Assembly (NCBI GenBank): GCA_014379965.1
Contig: JACMKU010000071.1
Coordinates: 1 to 40,159 of the forward strand
Source: Chitinophagaceae bacterium
GTDB lineage: Bacteria > Bacteroidota > Bacteroidia > Chitinophagales > Chitinophagaceae
Direction of reading: 5' to 3'
DNA: 40,159 bases
The position numbers and the translations under genes were made by a program. Each line of letters opens with the position of its first letter. The stretch's first letter is position 1. The notes under the pieces are model-generated. The model did not search any database. It saw only the letters and a list, made by a program, of their open reading frames with translations, and had not been told where the DNA came from. Below are positions 24,807 to 32,972 of this stretch, piece by piece.

Positions 24807-25253
24807 ATGGAAAACGACCAACCATCGCTATTCGGCTTGAGCGTAGATCAGGAGAGCGCAGCGACCCTGAAGTCGGCGGCGCAATGGGGGAAGGTCCTGG
24901 CCGTGCTTGGTTGGATACTCGGGGGACTTGTATTGTTGTTCGGTATTGTGGCCTACATCAAAATCACACATACTTACAGGGGAAGTGGATTTGCAGTGCG
25001 ATCGGCTGAGACCGGCGCCTTGCGTGCTCTTATTGTGTGTATCCTTTTTTCTTCCATCCTGGTGACAGGTGCCATCTTCACCTGGAATTTTTCCAATAGG
25101 ACTAATACTGCACTCGACACTACCGATCAATATTCGCTCAATAGTGGGTTATCATCGATGAAGAGTGGGATGATCTTCTGGGCCATAATCTTCATCGTCT
25201 TCATTCTGCTAATGCTGCTCGCCTTTCTCGGTATCGCTTCAAGCAATTCGTAG
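24807..25253 (+). CDS. Small membrane protein with three helices (DUF5362-like)
   Basis: 148 aa. A short N-terminal soluble part (MENDQPSLFGLSVDQESAATLKSAAQWGK; read in pieces) precedes three transmembrane helices at about 31-52, 73-97 and 121-145. A loop of Ser/Thr/Asn lies between helices 2 and 3. It resembles Bacteroidota proteins annotated as DUF5362; no biochemical role is known to me. A frameshifted paralogue follows directly (LFGL at the N-terminus and NF(S/A)N(R/K)..TAL..xDQ.SLN in both). Confidence 0.8.
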   Translation: MENDQPSLFGLSVDQESAATLKSAAQWGKVLAVLGWILGGLVLLFGIVAYIKITHTYRGSGFAVRSAETGALRALIVCILFSSILVTGAIFTWNFSNRTNTALDTTDQYSLNSGLSSMKSGMIFWAIIFIVFILLMLLAFLGIASSNS

Positions 25254-25331
25254 TAGCCTTGGGTGGTAAACAATGTTGGCGAAAGGCAAAAACCTGCTTA
25301 TTTTTATTTCTAAACCACTAAAACTAATTTT

Positions 25332-25798
25332 ATGGAACCGAACCAAGACCAACAACTATTTGGACTGAATATTGAACCAGTCACCAAGAACCATCTTTCA
25401 GATGCAGCCCGTTGGGCAAAATTCCTTGCTATTGTTGGATTTATCTTCTGTGGCCTCATTGTTCTCGGCGGCATATTCGCAGGGTCAATGTTTGAGAGCA
25501 TGTCTTCAGGTAGCCGGTACGAACGCTTCGATAATTCGGACGTGGAAGTTAGCACCAAGGGCTTGGGCGCTGCGGCAGCTGTTCTATACATCCTGATCGC
25601 ATTGCTTTATTTCTTTCCCTGTCTTTTCCTCTACAATTTTGCCAATAAAATAAGACTGCTTTGGTATCTAATGATCAGGAAAGCCTGAACATCTCCTTTC
25701 AAAATCTAAAGAAGACATTTCGTTACGTGGGTGTCCTGATGATTATCATTTTGTGTTTTTACGCCATAATAATACTTATTGCACTTGCGGCGAGGTAG
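25332..25798 (+). pseudogene. Second DUF5362-like paralogue, disrupted by a one-base frameshift
   Basis: The intact frame from ATG 25332 gives 118 residues (LFGLNIEPVTKNHLSDAARW, two transmembrane helices), then leaves the family pattern at NKIR and stops at 25688. If the frame is moved by one base near 25653-25655, the sequence continues as TALVSNDQESLN...LKKTFRYVGVLMIIILCFY...ALAAR to a stop at 25796-25798. This aligns with the preceding paralogue (NFSNRTNTALDTTDQYSLN against NFANKI-RTALVSNDQESLN) and restores the third helix. One missing base thus truncates the protein by about 37 residues. No classic slippery heptamer is present. A sequencing error is possible. Confidence 0.85.
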
Positions 25799-25890
25799 TT
25801 GACCCATAATCAACCCCGGATCAAGTTCAAAAAGGTCAAACAATTAATAAAGCAGGTCTGGGGCAAGACCAATCAACTTCTTCTCAAACC

Positions 25891-26709
25891 CTACTTTACC
25901 GACAAATAATTATAGTCCTTCAATAGTATCTCCAAAAAATCAAAAGGCGACATCTGGGAATCAATTTTCAGGTGCGCCTTTATTTTTTCGCTGGCAGTTG
26001 CCGCCATATTGAAATCCCCTTTCTTCTTTGCCGTCTCCAAAATGCTCTTGATGGCATTGATATCCCTGTCGCTTAGTTGCATTATCTGGGGATACATGGG
26101 TTTATAGTTGTCCGCTACTTCCTGGAATACGGTTTCCTCGATGCTACTACGCGGATTGGTGCGAATGAGAATCGTATGAGCGAGGATATCTCCAATTCGC
26201 TGGCCTTTCTTCGACGAGACCGCAAGAATGATATCGGTAATGAGGAAACCAAAGGCCGCCAGGATGATGAGGGTCATCTCTGTATTGCGGAACACAGTAG
26301 GATCGCTGATCAGTATCAAGATGATGAGTACGATCCACACATCCGAGACGCGCAATAACCAGCGTATCAGGAACTGGCTGATACTAGCCCTTCCACCGTT
26401 CTCGTGAACCACACGGATACCCATGATCTTTTTTCCGATACTCTGACCATTCATTGTGATCTCCAATACTGCATGGTATATCATGATCGGTAAGGTAAGA
26501 AGGAGCCCGACTGCCCAGAGGTTATGACCGGCATCTTCCGAAGACATATTGCTGCCTCTCTGGATGGACGCGTAAATCTGCTCCGCAATCTTGAGATAAA
26601 AGAACTGAATCAGAATGTCGATCAGGAGGGAAATAAGTCGCCTGTAAAACTCGGGTATCTCGAATTCCACCTCGATATTGAAGCTGGTAGGAACCTTGAT
26701 CACGCCCAT
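25891..26709 (-). CDS. RDD family membrane protein
   Basis: 272 aa. The RDD domain covers about 20-190: it begins EFYRRLISLLIDILIQFF, with the Arg and Asp positions that name the family, and includes NGQSIGKKIMGIRVV and the KGQRIGDILAHTILIR end. Four or five hydrophobic helices are visible. A soluble C-terminal tail (about 195-272) contains LSDRDINAIKSILETAKKK and a helical end. Function of the family is mostly unknown; some members are Na+/H+ antiporters or sit with secretion or stress genes. In Bacteroidota this gene is typically divergent from a SpoIIM-DUF4129-DUF4350-MoxR-DUF58 cluster, as here, so it probably works with those proteins. Confidence 0.93.
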   Translation of the reverse strand: MGVIKVPTSFNIEVEFEIPEFYRRLISLLIDILIQFFYLKIAEQIYASIQRGSNMSSEDAGHNLWAVGLLLTLPIMIYHAVLEITMNGQSIGKKIMGIRVVHENGGRASISQFLIRWLLRVSDVWIVLIILILISDPTVFRNTEMTLIILAAFGFLITDIILAVSSKKGQRIGDILAHTILIRTNPRSSIEETVFQEVADNYKPMYPQIMQLSDRDINAIKSILETAKKKGDFNMAATASEKIKAHLKIDSQMSPFDFLEILLKDYNYLSVK

Positions 26710-26869
26710 ATTTCGGGTAAGGGTTTAGGCGTATTTCCGATGAAATTCATCATAACCTTGTAAATCTATAATCCCCTCCCCACTACAAAAAATATATTTT
26801 CGACCCGCTGCAAGCCTTATCCCGAAATCTGAATTTTTCGAGTATTTTACAAGCGAAAATGACGGATTA

Positions 26870-27838
26870 TTGAGAGAAGCGCTATTTATAAAAAAGAACC
26901 GGGATCGCTGGCTGAAAAATCAGTCTTTGCCAGCCGAGGACGCTGACGAGATGGCGAAGGATTTTACGCAGTTGGTAGACGATCTCGCCTATTCCAAGAC
27001 GTTTTATCCTACCAGTAAAGTGACGCAATTCATCAATGCAGAAGCGTCACGAATCTATCTAACGATCTACAAAAACCGGAAAGAAGAATCGAACAGGTTA
27101 GTCACCTTCTGGAAATATGACCTGCCGTTGACCATTCGCAAACACCATGGCACTGTGCTTTTCTCGTTTATCGTATTTATTGTTTTTTTTGGAGTAGGGT
27201 TCTTTGTATCGATGCAGGACGAAAGTATGGCGCGGAGTTTTTTCGGCGACAGCTACGTAGATAAGACCCAGGACAATATCAGCAATGGAAATCCCTTCGG
27301 CATCTACGAGTCGGGAAATCCCATATTAAGTTGGCTAGGGATCATGATCAATAACATTAAGGTCTCGTTGCGGTTCTTTGTGGCGGGTATCTTCGCAGGC
27401 ATTCCCACTCTTTATTGGCTTGGTGAGACGGCAGTAATGGTCGGGATATTCGACCAGTTCTTTGCCGCACGCGGTCTTGGCATCGACTTCTTTTTGGTAG
27501 TCTTTGTGCATGGCACATTGGAACTAACTGCAATCATCATTGCCGGTGCGGCAGGTCTCGTACTGGGCAAGAGTTTCTTATTCCCCGGCACCATCAAGCG
27601 ATTGGATGCTTTCAAGCAGGGCGCGAAAGACGGTGTGAAAATGGTAGTAGGACTGATGCCCGTTTTTGCATTGGCTGCGTTCTTCGAAGGACTCATCACC
27701 CGACTATACAACGACCTATCAATATTTACTACCATCATTGTCACCTTGTCTGTGATTTTCGTTGTCTGGTATTTTATCATATATCCCATCCGACTCTCGA
27801 AAAAACTTGCTCTACAGTTAAACGAGGAGGAAGTGTAA
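26870..27838 (+). CDS. Stage II sporulation protein M-like (SpoIIM/DUF95) membrane protein
   Basis: 322 aa. N-terminal helical cytoplasmic part (MREALFIKKNRDRWLKN, DEMAKDFTQLVDDLAY, FYPTSK) followed by five or so transmembrane helices from residue about 98, with the family pattern GVGFFVSMQDESMARSFFG, NNIKVSLRFFVAGIFAGIPT and FVHGTLELTAIIIAGAAGL. The organism need not sporulate; in Bacteroidota these proteins belong to the MoxR/DUF58 cluster and are thought to act in the envelope. No in-frame ATG exists, so TTG at 26870 is taken; MREALFIKKN is the normal family opening. First gene of an operon running to 32814. Confidence 0.92.
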   Translation: MREALFIKKNRDRWLKNQSLPAEDADEMAKDFTQLVDDLAYSKTFYPTSKVTQFINAEASRIYLTIYKNRKEESNRLVTFWKYDLPLTIRKHHGTVLFSFIVFIVFFGVGFFVSMQDESMARSFFGDSYVDKTQDNISNGNPFGIYESGNPILSWLGIMINNIKVSLRFFVAGIFAGIPTLYWLGETAVMVGIFDQFFAARGLGIDFFLVVFVHGTLELTAIIIAGAAGLVLGKSFLFPGTIKRLDAFKQGAKDGVKMVVGLMPVFALAAFFEGLITRLYNDLSIFTTIIVTLSVIFVVWYFIIYPIRLSKKLALQLNEEEV

Positions 27839-27844
27839 GTGATC

Positions 27845-28675
27845 ATGCTACTTCATCGTCATAGCTTTAACGCCATATTCGTTATCCTCCTTTTGGTATC
27901 CTTGCCTGCCCTTGGCCAGGCCCAGTTTCCAGGCGATGAGGACAGTACAGCTTTAGTAGATACTTCAGTGACTGAGGACACACTTATTGACGACGATGAA
28001 TATGACGATGAACCTACAGAGACGACTACCATCTGGTTTTCACGAAAGGACCTACTGTCGAACGGAGGCGGTCCCGATTCTATAAGCCTGCGTGGAATAC
28101 CCGATAGCAGTTTGACCAGGTTGAAAAAAGACGACGACTTCTGGTATGTCGATTACCCTTTCGATAAATCGAAGAAGAAAAAGGCAAACGATTTAAAGAG
28201 CAAGACACCTCTCACCCGAACTCCTGTTTTTCAAACCATCCTGTGGCTGGTGATCATTGGTGGCTTTGCAGCCTTCGTGATCATCTACCTCGCTAATAGT
28301 AATGTGGGATTATTCAGGAAACGAAACAGCCACATCGCCAGCCCCGATGAGATGGAGGTTGAAACAGAGAATATTTTCGAGATCAACTATCAACGAGAGA
28401 TTGACAAGGCAGTTAGTAAAGCCAATTACCGCCTCGCGGTACGATTGATGTTTCTCCGTTTGTTGAAAGAGCTTTCAGAAAAAAAACTGATTCAGTACAA
28501 GCCAGACCGCACCAATTTCGACTACCTGATGCAGCTGAGTACAACAAAGCATTACAACGAATTCTTTCGCCTCACACGGCACTACGAATACACCTGGTAT
28601 GGGCAATTCGATATTGACCCGGAGAAATACATCCTGCTCAGGAAGGACTTTGAAAACTTTGGAAAACACGCGTGA
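27845..28675 (+). CDS. DUF4129-containing membrane protein
   Basis: 276 aa. Signal peptide (about 1-26, ending LPALGQAQF), then a very acidic segment (DEDSTALVDTSVTEDTLIDD), a basic stretch KSKKKK, one transmembrane helix (about 134-156, TILWLVIIGGFAAFVIIYLA) and a C-terminal DUF4129-like helical domain (about 175-272, REIDKAVSKANYRLAVRLMFLRLLKELSEKKLIQY, ending TRHYEYTWYG). The transglutaminase partner found with DUF4129 elsewhere is not encoded here. ATG 27845 is chosen; a GTG 6 nt earlier directly follows the stop of the previous gene. Its end overlaps the next start by 4 nt, showing translational coupling. Confidence 0.87.
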   Translation: MLLHRHSFNAIFVILLLVSLPALGQAQFPGDEDSTALVDTSVTEDTLIDDDEYDDEPTETTTIWFSRKDLLSNGGGPDSISLRGIPDSSLTRLKKDDDFWYVDYPFDKSKKKKANDLKSKTPLTRTPVFQTILWLVIIGGFAAFVIIYLANSNVGLFRKRNSHIASPDEMEVETENIFEINYQREIDKAVSKANYRLAVRLMFLRLLKELSEKKLIQYKPDRTNFDYLMQLSTTKHYNEFFRLTRHYEYTWYGQFDIDPEKYILLRKDFENFGKHA

Positions 28676-29910
28676 AAAAAGTACTACCATACCTGCTCAT
28701 TGGTATCATCCTGCTTGCCGCCGGCCTGCTAATATTCACTGCAGACAACAATAGGAAGCGCTTACTCGATGAGCGCATTTCATTTCGGAAGAAGGACAAG
28801 GTTCCATATGGTACTTACGTAGCTTACGAGAACCTGCGACATCTTTTTCCCAGGGCATCTATCTCCACGAACAGTAACGGACCCGGTGACTGGGATTCGC
28901 TTTCAAATTATGACGGTGGCCAGGCGTTGATCATTATCTCTCCGACATTCTTCGCCGATGATTTCGAGATGAAGAAAATCATACGATTCATCGAGAGCGG
29001 CAATGATGTGTTTATAAGTTCGGCGATCGTGTCCGAAGACGTAAAGTCATTGATGAACTGCGGTATCAGCTATCTCGACATATATGATGTAATGTCCCGC
29101 AAGCCCGTGATGCAGGATTCCCTGGTGGTGTCATTATCAAATCCTCCTTTCAGAAGGACTTATAATTATATGTACCCCGGGAAGAAACTAGACAGCTATT
29201 TCTTCCGAATCGACTCTGCGGTGACCACATCACTTGGAACAAGTTTAGGCGGCAATACGAATTTTGTCCATCTCAAGGCCGGCAAAGGCAATTTATACTT
29301 TCACCTCGCTCCAATGGCATTTTCAAATTACTTCCTGCTGAAAGAGAAGAATATGAATTATTATGCCGACGTACTGTCTGTGATTCCAAAGAATACCAAG
29401 ACCATAGTATGGGACGAGTATTATCTCACCAGGAGGGCAATGCAGGAATCGCGGGGCGATGATGAAGGAAAAGGCTGGCTGAAGGCCCTGCTAAGCTATC
29501 CCGAACTCAGGTGGGCGTTGATGACAGCCATTCTTACTTTGCTATTGTACGTGCTGCTGGAGATGAGGAGAAAGCAGAGGCATATTCCAGTGCTCACAAG
29601 ACCCCGCAATGATTCTCTCGAGTTTGTGAAGACCATCGGTAGACTATATTTCGACAAGGGTGACCATAAAAATCTTGCCCGAAAGATGGCAGCCTATTTC
29701 CTGGAGAACGTGCGAGCACGGTTCAAACTCGCGACGGGAGAACTGAACGAAGATTTCATCAAAAGCCTTCAGTTCAAGTCTGGTGTTGATGAGGCCGAGT
29801 TGCGGGCCATTGTATTCTTCATAAGGGACATGGAGTCGGCTCCGGTAATTACTGACCATCAATTAGCGTATTTTCATAAACAATTGACCAATTTTTATAG
29901 TAAAACATAA
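28672..29910 (+). CDS. DUF4350-containing membrane protein
   Basis: 412 aa. N-terminal membrane anchor (about 3-23, VLPYLLIGIILLAAGLLIF), a DUF4350 domain (about 45-240: VPYGTYVAYENLRHLFP, GGQALIIISPTFFADDFEM, FIESGNDVFISS), which has the alpha/beta fold seen in ABC-associated GldG-like proteins, then a second helix (about 282-298) and a helical C-terminal domain (DFIKSLQFKSGVDEAELRAIVFFI). It starts at GTG 28672 inside the preceding stop (GTGA overlap). Constant partner of MoxR and DUF58 in Bacteroidota; molecular role unknown. Confidence 0.88.
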   Translation: MKKVLPYLLIGIILLAAGLLIFTADNNRKRLLDERISFRKKDKVPYGTYVAYENLRHLFPRASISTNSNGPGDWDSLSNYDGGQALIIISPTFFADDFEMKKIIRFIESGNDVFISSAIVSEDVKSLMNCGISYLDIYDVMSRKPVMQDSLVVSLSNPPFRRTYNYMYPGKKLDSYFFRIDSAVTTSLGTSLGGNTNFVHLKAGKGNLYFHLAPMAFSNYFLLKEKNMNYYADVLSVIPKNTKTIVWDEYYLTRRAMQESRGDDEGKGWLKALLSYPELRWALMTAILTLLLYVLLEMRRKQRHIPVLTRPRNDSLEFVKTIGRLYFDKGDHKNLARKMAAYFLENVRARFKLATGELNEDFIKSLQFKSGVDEAELRAIVFFIRDMESAPVITDHQLAYFHKQLTNFYSKT

Positions 29911-29953
29911 CCCTATGCGACGACCTTCGGACGCGTAAGGACAACAACAAAGC

Positions 29954-30931
29954 ATGGAAGAACAAATTTTTCAGCAACGCACGGACCTTACTTCACTAAG
30001 TGAAGCCGTGATGTCGATCCGTAACGAGATCAAGAAGATAATCGTTGGACAGGATGAAATGGTAAAGCTCATCATTGCGGCGATGCTGGCTGACGGACAC
30101 GTATTGATCGAGGGTGTTCCCGGGGTGGCGAAGACGCTAACAGCAAAACTTATTGCCCGCAGCCTCGATACTGGGTTTTCGAGAGTGCAGTTCACTCCAG
30201 ATCTAATGCCTTCGGATGTACTTGGTACGCCGGTGTTCAATCCAAGGGAAGCCGCGTTTGAATTCAAGAAAGGACCTGTGTTCAGCAATATCGTCCTCGT
30301 GGATGAGATCAACCGCGCCCCAGCCAAGACACAGTCGGCATTGCTGGAGATTATGGAAGAGAGGCAGGCTTCAGTAGACGGACGCACCTATCCAATGGCA
30401 TCACCCTTCATGGTACTTGCCACACAGAACCCGGTGGAGCAGGAGGGGACCTATCGCCTTCCGGAAGCGCAGCTCGATCGATTTCTATTTAAGATCATTG
30501 TTCCTTACCCAGGAGAGGCAGATGAACTAGCGATATTATCTCGCTTTCACCAGATGGGGAATACGCAAGTAAATGAGATTGTAAAACCGGTGTTAAACAC
30601 TCAGCAGATAAATAATCTCAAGCTCCATATCAGGAATATATTGATGGAGGAGAAATTATTACAGTTCATCGCCAAGTTGATCCACCAGACGCGCAATCAT
30701 AAGTCGATCTACCTGGGAGCGTCCCCACGGGCATCATTGGCGATCATGAATTCGGCGAAGGCCATTGCAGCAATGCAAGGCCGTGATTTCGCCACCCCTG
30801 ACGACATTCGCGAAGTAGTAATACCTGTTCTGCGTCATCGAATCATTCTTGCACCCGATAAGGAGATGGAAGGAATAACGGAGGATGATGTGATAAAGCA
30901 GATAATTCAGGGGATGGATGTTCCGAGGTAA
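29954..30931 (+). CDS. MoxR-family AAA+ ATPase
   Basis: 325 aa cytoplasmic AAA+ chaperone-like ATPase. Walker A GVPGVAKT at residues 54-61, Walker B VLVDEINRAP at about 116-125, sensor 1 MVLATQNPVEQEGTYRLPEA at about 155-174 and the C-terminal lid with SPRASLAIMNSAKAIA. MoxR proteins are thought to insert cofactors or assemble complexes together with VWA or DUF58 partners. Here the partner DUF58 gene follows, but it is separated from moxR by an S23 element of about 560 bp, whose left arm starts 3 nt after the moxR stop. Start ATG 29954 lies 43 nt after the DUF4350 stop. Confidence 0.96.
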   Translation: MEEQIFQQRTDLTSLSEAVMSIRNEIKKIIVGQDEMVKLIIAAMLADGHVLIEGVPGVAKTLTAKLIARSLDTGFSRVQFTPDLMPSDVLGTPVFNPREAAFEFKKGPVFSNIVLVDEINRAPAKTQSALLEIMEERQASVDGRTYPMASPFMVLATQNPVEQEGTYRLPEAQLDRFLFKIIVPYPGEADELAILSRFHQMGNTQVNEIVKPVLNTQQINNLKLHIRNILMEEKLLQFIAKLIHQTRNHKSIYLGASPRASLAIMNSAKAIAAMQGRDFATPDDIREVVIPVLRHRIILAPDKEMEGITEDDVIKQIIQGMDVPR

Positions 30932-30934
30932 CTT

Positions 30935-31496
30935 GAGTTACGGGTTGTTGAGTTACGGGTTATGAGTTATGGGTTACGGGTGTGGGGAGATTACTTTATT
31001 TGGTTTTGGGTTAGAGAGTTGTTTACAATTGTGTTAATGATAAATGTGTGTTATGGCAAGTAAAATAACTTCATTCGAAGATTTGATTATTTGGCAGAAG
31101 GCGCAGGACCTGGCTGCTAGAATTCACCGGATAGCAGATGCTAATGAATATATCAGGCGTGATCATACGCTTAGAAATCAGTTGAAGAGTGCAGCCCTTT
31201 CAATTTCAGACAATATCGCTGAGGGATTCGAATATAATAATAATCCAGATTTCTACAGGTTCCTACGGATTGCAAAAGGTTCCTGTGGGGAGATTAGAAA
31301 TAAGATTCTCTTCATTATGAAACTAAACTACATCGATAATGAAACGGCCATGAGATTAGTGGAGGACTCAAAGCTTCTTGGAGAACAAATTGGTGGATTA
31401 ATAAAAAAAGTAAAAGCAAAACTAGCTGAACGAAAGGTTCGGTCTAATGTAACCCGTAACACATCACCCGAAACTCGTAACACACCCAGTGACCAA
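30935..31496 (+). mobile_element. S23-carrying inverted-repeat element (family C heptanucleotide arms)
   Basis: Left arm (about 30935-30985) is built from GAGTTAC / GGGTTAT / GGGTTAC 7-mers, the right arm (31449-31491) from the inverse GTAACCC / GTAACAC / ATCACCC / GAAACTC units. The 28-nt stretches 30950-30977 and 31449-31476 are complementary at 24 of 28 positions. Between them lies one gene of the S23 four-helix-bundle family. The unit splits moxR from its normal neighbour DUF58. It recalls 23S rRNA intervening sequences, where an S23 ORF sits between inverted repeats. No transposase or target-site duplication was identified; mobility is an inference. Confidence 0.6.
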
Positions 31497-31514
31497 ATCC
31501 TTCTATCTAAATAA
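31053..31514 (+). CDS. S23 / four-helix-bundle protein (23S rRNA intervening-sequence family)
   Basis: 153 aa from ATG 31053 (another ATG at 31044 is possible). The family opening FEDLIIWQKAQDLAARIH is followed by IRRDHTLRNQLKSAALSISDNIAEGFEYNNN and FYRFLRIAKGSCGEIRNKI (each read as a helix), then a fourth helix from about 100. The family (PF05635/TIGR02436) is known from ORFs in 23S rRNA intervening sequences, and is structurally related to the Avd accessory protein of diversity-generating retroelements. Nucleic-acid binding is likely but the biological role is unknown. The usual protein ends near residue 130; the last 23 residues or so (VTRNTSPETRNTP...) are read from the right repeat arm. 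It overlaps the DUF58 start by 26 nt. Confidence 0.9.
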   Translation: MASKITSFEDLIIWQKAQDLAARIHRIADANEYIRRDHTLRNQLKSAALSISDNIAEGFEYNNNPDFYRFLRIAKGSCGEIRNKILFIMKLNYIDNETAMRLVEDSKLLGEQIGGLIKKVKAKLAERKVRSNVTRNTSPETRNTPSDQILLSK

Positions 31515-32814
31515 AGTTGTCTATTACCTCGCCGGCGCCGCCTCGGTCGTCTTCGTGCTGAGCTATTTCTTCCCGGTCTTGTTCAGGGTGGCGGCTATGA
31601 TTCTTTTGTTGCTTGGAGTAGCGGTATTGATCGATGCAATACTCGTATATAGTAAGAATGAGGGATTTTTTGCGCGTCGCGTGACTGCTGGCCGGTTTAG
31701 CATTGGTGACGATAATAAGGTGGTGCTGCATTTGGAGAATAAGTATCCTTTTGCTGTCAATGTCACTATCATAGATGAGATACCCGTACAATTCCAGGAC
31801 AGGAAATGGCTGCGTAAGCTCCGAATCGGGACACAAGAGAGCCAGGAACTCGAATACTTGCTGAAACCCACTTCGCGGGGTGAATATATTTTTGACAATA
31901 TCAATGTCTATGTCCATGCACCATTGCAGCTGGTGAAGCGCAGGTATACTTTCCTCGCACAGGAGGTTATCAAGGTATATCCTTCCTATGTTCAGATGCG
32001 CCGATACCAGTTGTTAGCCGTGAGCAATCGCCTGCAGGAGGTTGGAGTGAAGCGAGTCCGTCGTCTGGGACACAGCATGGAATTCGAGCAGATCAAGGAA
32101 TATGTTCGTGGTGATGATTATCGCACCATCAACTGGAAGGCAACTGCGAGAAAAGATGGCTTGATGACGAACAACTACACGGATGAGCGCAGCCAACAGA
32201 TATATTGCCTGGTCAATAAAGGCAGGGTGATGAAAATGCCGTTCGGTGGAATGACGCTACTGGATCATGCGATCAATGCATCGCTTGTGTTGTGCAACGT
32301 GGCGCTGGTGAAACAGGATAAGGCAGGGCTCATCACCTTTGCGGAAAACCTGGACACCTTTGTGCCGGCAGACAAAAAGCCTACACAAATGAACATGGTA
32401 CTGGAGACGCTATACAGGCAACAAACCCGTTTCCTTGAATCCGACTTCGAGAAATTGTTTTCTGTCATTCGGAACCGCATCACCAATCGTAGCCTGTTGA
32501 TCTTGTTCACCAACTTTGAATCGCTCGAAAGTCTTCAGCGTGAAATGCCTGCCCTGAAAAAGATCGCACACTATCACCTGCTACTCGTAGTATTTTTCGA
32601 GAATACCGAGTTAAAGGAACTCATAGAGAAGAAAGCGGGAAATCTTGAGGAAATTTATATCAAGACCATCGCCGAAAAATTTGCGTTTGAGAAACGACTA
32701 ATGGTCAAAGAACTCCATAAGAATGGTATTCTCTCCATTCTCACCACTCCGGAAAATCTTACTGTCAATACGGTCAACAAGTATTTGGAATTGAAAACAC
32801 GTATGTCGATTTAG
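31489..32814 (+). CDS. DUF58 domain protein, partner of MoxR
   Basis: 441 aa. Two N-terminal transmembrane helices (about 9-25 and 28-50) are followed by a beta-rich extracytoplasmic-like domain and the DUF58 core: RRLGHSMEFEQIKEYVRGDD, YRTINWKATARKDGLMTNNY (the conserved GDxxRxIxWKxxAR block at about 206-222). A VWA-like segment follows (LLILFTNFESLESL). The only plausible start is GTG 31489, which lies in the right arm of the S23 element and overlaps the S23 gene; the original start context may therefore have been replaced by the repeat. It ends the operon and is convergent with truB. Confidence 0.93.
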   Translation: MTKSFYLNKVVYYLAGAASVVFVLSYFFPVLFRVAAMILLLLGVAVLIDAILVYSKNEGFFARRVTAGRFSIGDDNKVVLHLENKYPFAVNVTIIDEIPVQFQDRKWLRKLRIGTQESQELEYLLKPTSRGEYIFDNINVYVHAPLQLVKRRYTFLAQEVIKVYPSYVQMRRYQLLAVSNRLQEVGVKRVRRLGHSMEFEQIKEYVRGDDYRTINWKATARKDGLMTNNYTDERSQQIYCLVNKGRVMKMPFGGMTLLDHAINASLVLCNVALVKQDKAGLITFAENLDTFVPADKKPTQMNMVLETLYRQQTRFLESDFEKLFSVIRNRITNRSLLILFTNFESLESLQREMPALKKIAHYHLLLVVFFENTELKELIEKKAGNLEEIYIKTIAEKFAFEKRLMVKELHKNGILSILTTPENLTVNTVNKYLELKTRMSI

Positions 32815-32824
32815 GCAGGTCGAG

Positions 32825-32972
32825 GTTTAATAGTTTTAGGGCCTAATAGTTTAATAGTTTAATGGTTGAAAAGTTTAAGAGTTTCCTACAGTGAAACTTT
32901 TCGATAAACTGTCGACTGCTCATTTTAAAGAACTATTAAACTATTAAACTTTTCCATTAAACTCTTAAACCT
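32825..32972. repeat. Inverted octamer-type element, family D copy 2 (GTTTAATA unit)
   Basis: Arm 1 (32825-32884) is GTTTAATA, GTTTTAGG, GCCTAATA, GTTTAATA, GTTTAATG, GTTGAAAA, GTTTAAGA, GTTT, an 8-nt period. Arm 2 (about 32931-32972) is the inverse AAACTATT, AAACTATT, AAACTTTT, then AAACTCTT, AAACC. It fills the convergent gap between DUF58 and truB; the truB stop (32965-32967) is inside arm 2. Confidence 0.9.

Noticed and set aside
25645..25660. Programmed -1 frameshift in the second DUF5362-like gene
   Set aside because: No X-XXY-YYZ slippery heptamer and no strong downstream pseudoknot were seen; a simple one-base loss explains it better.
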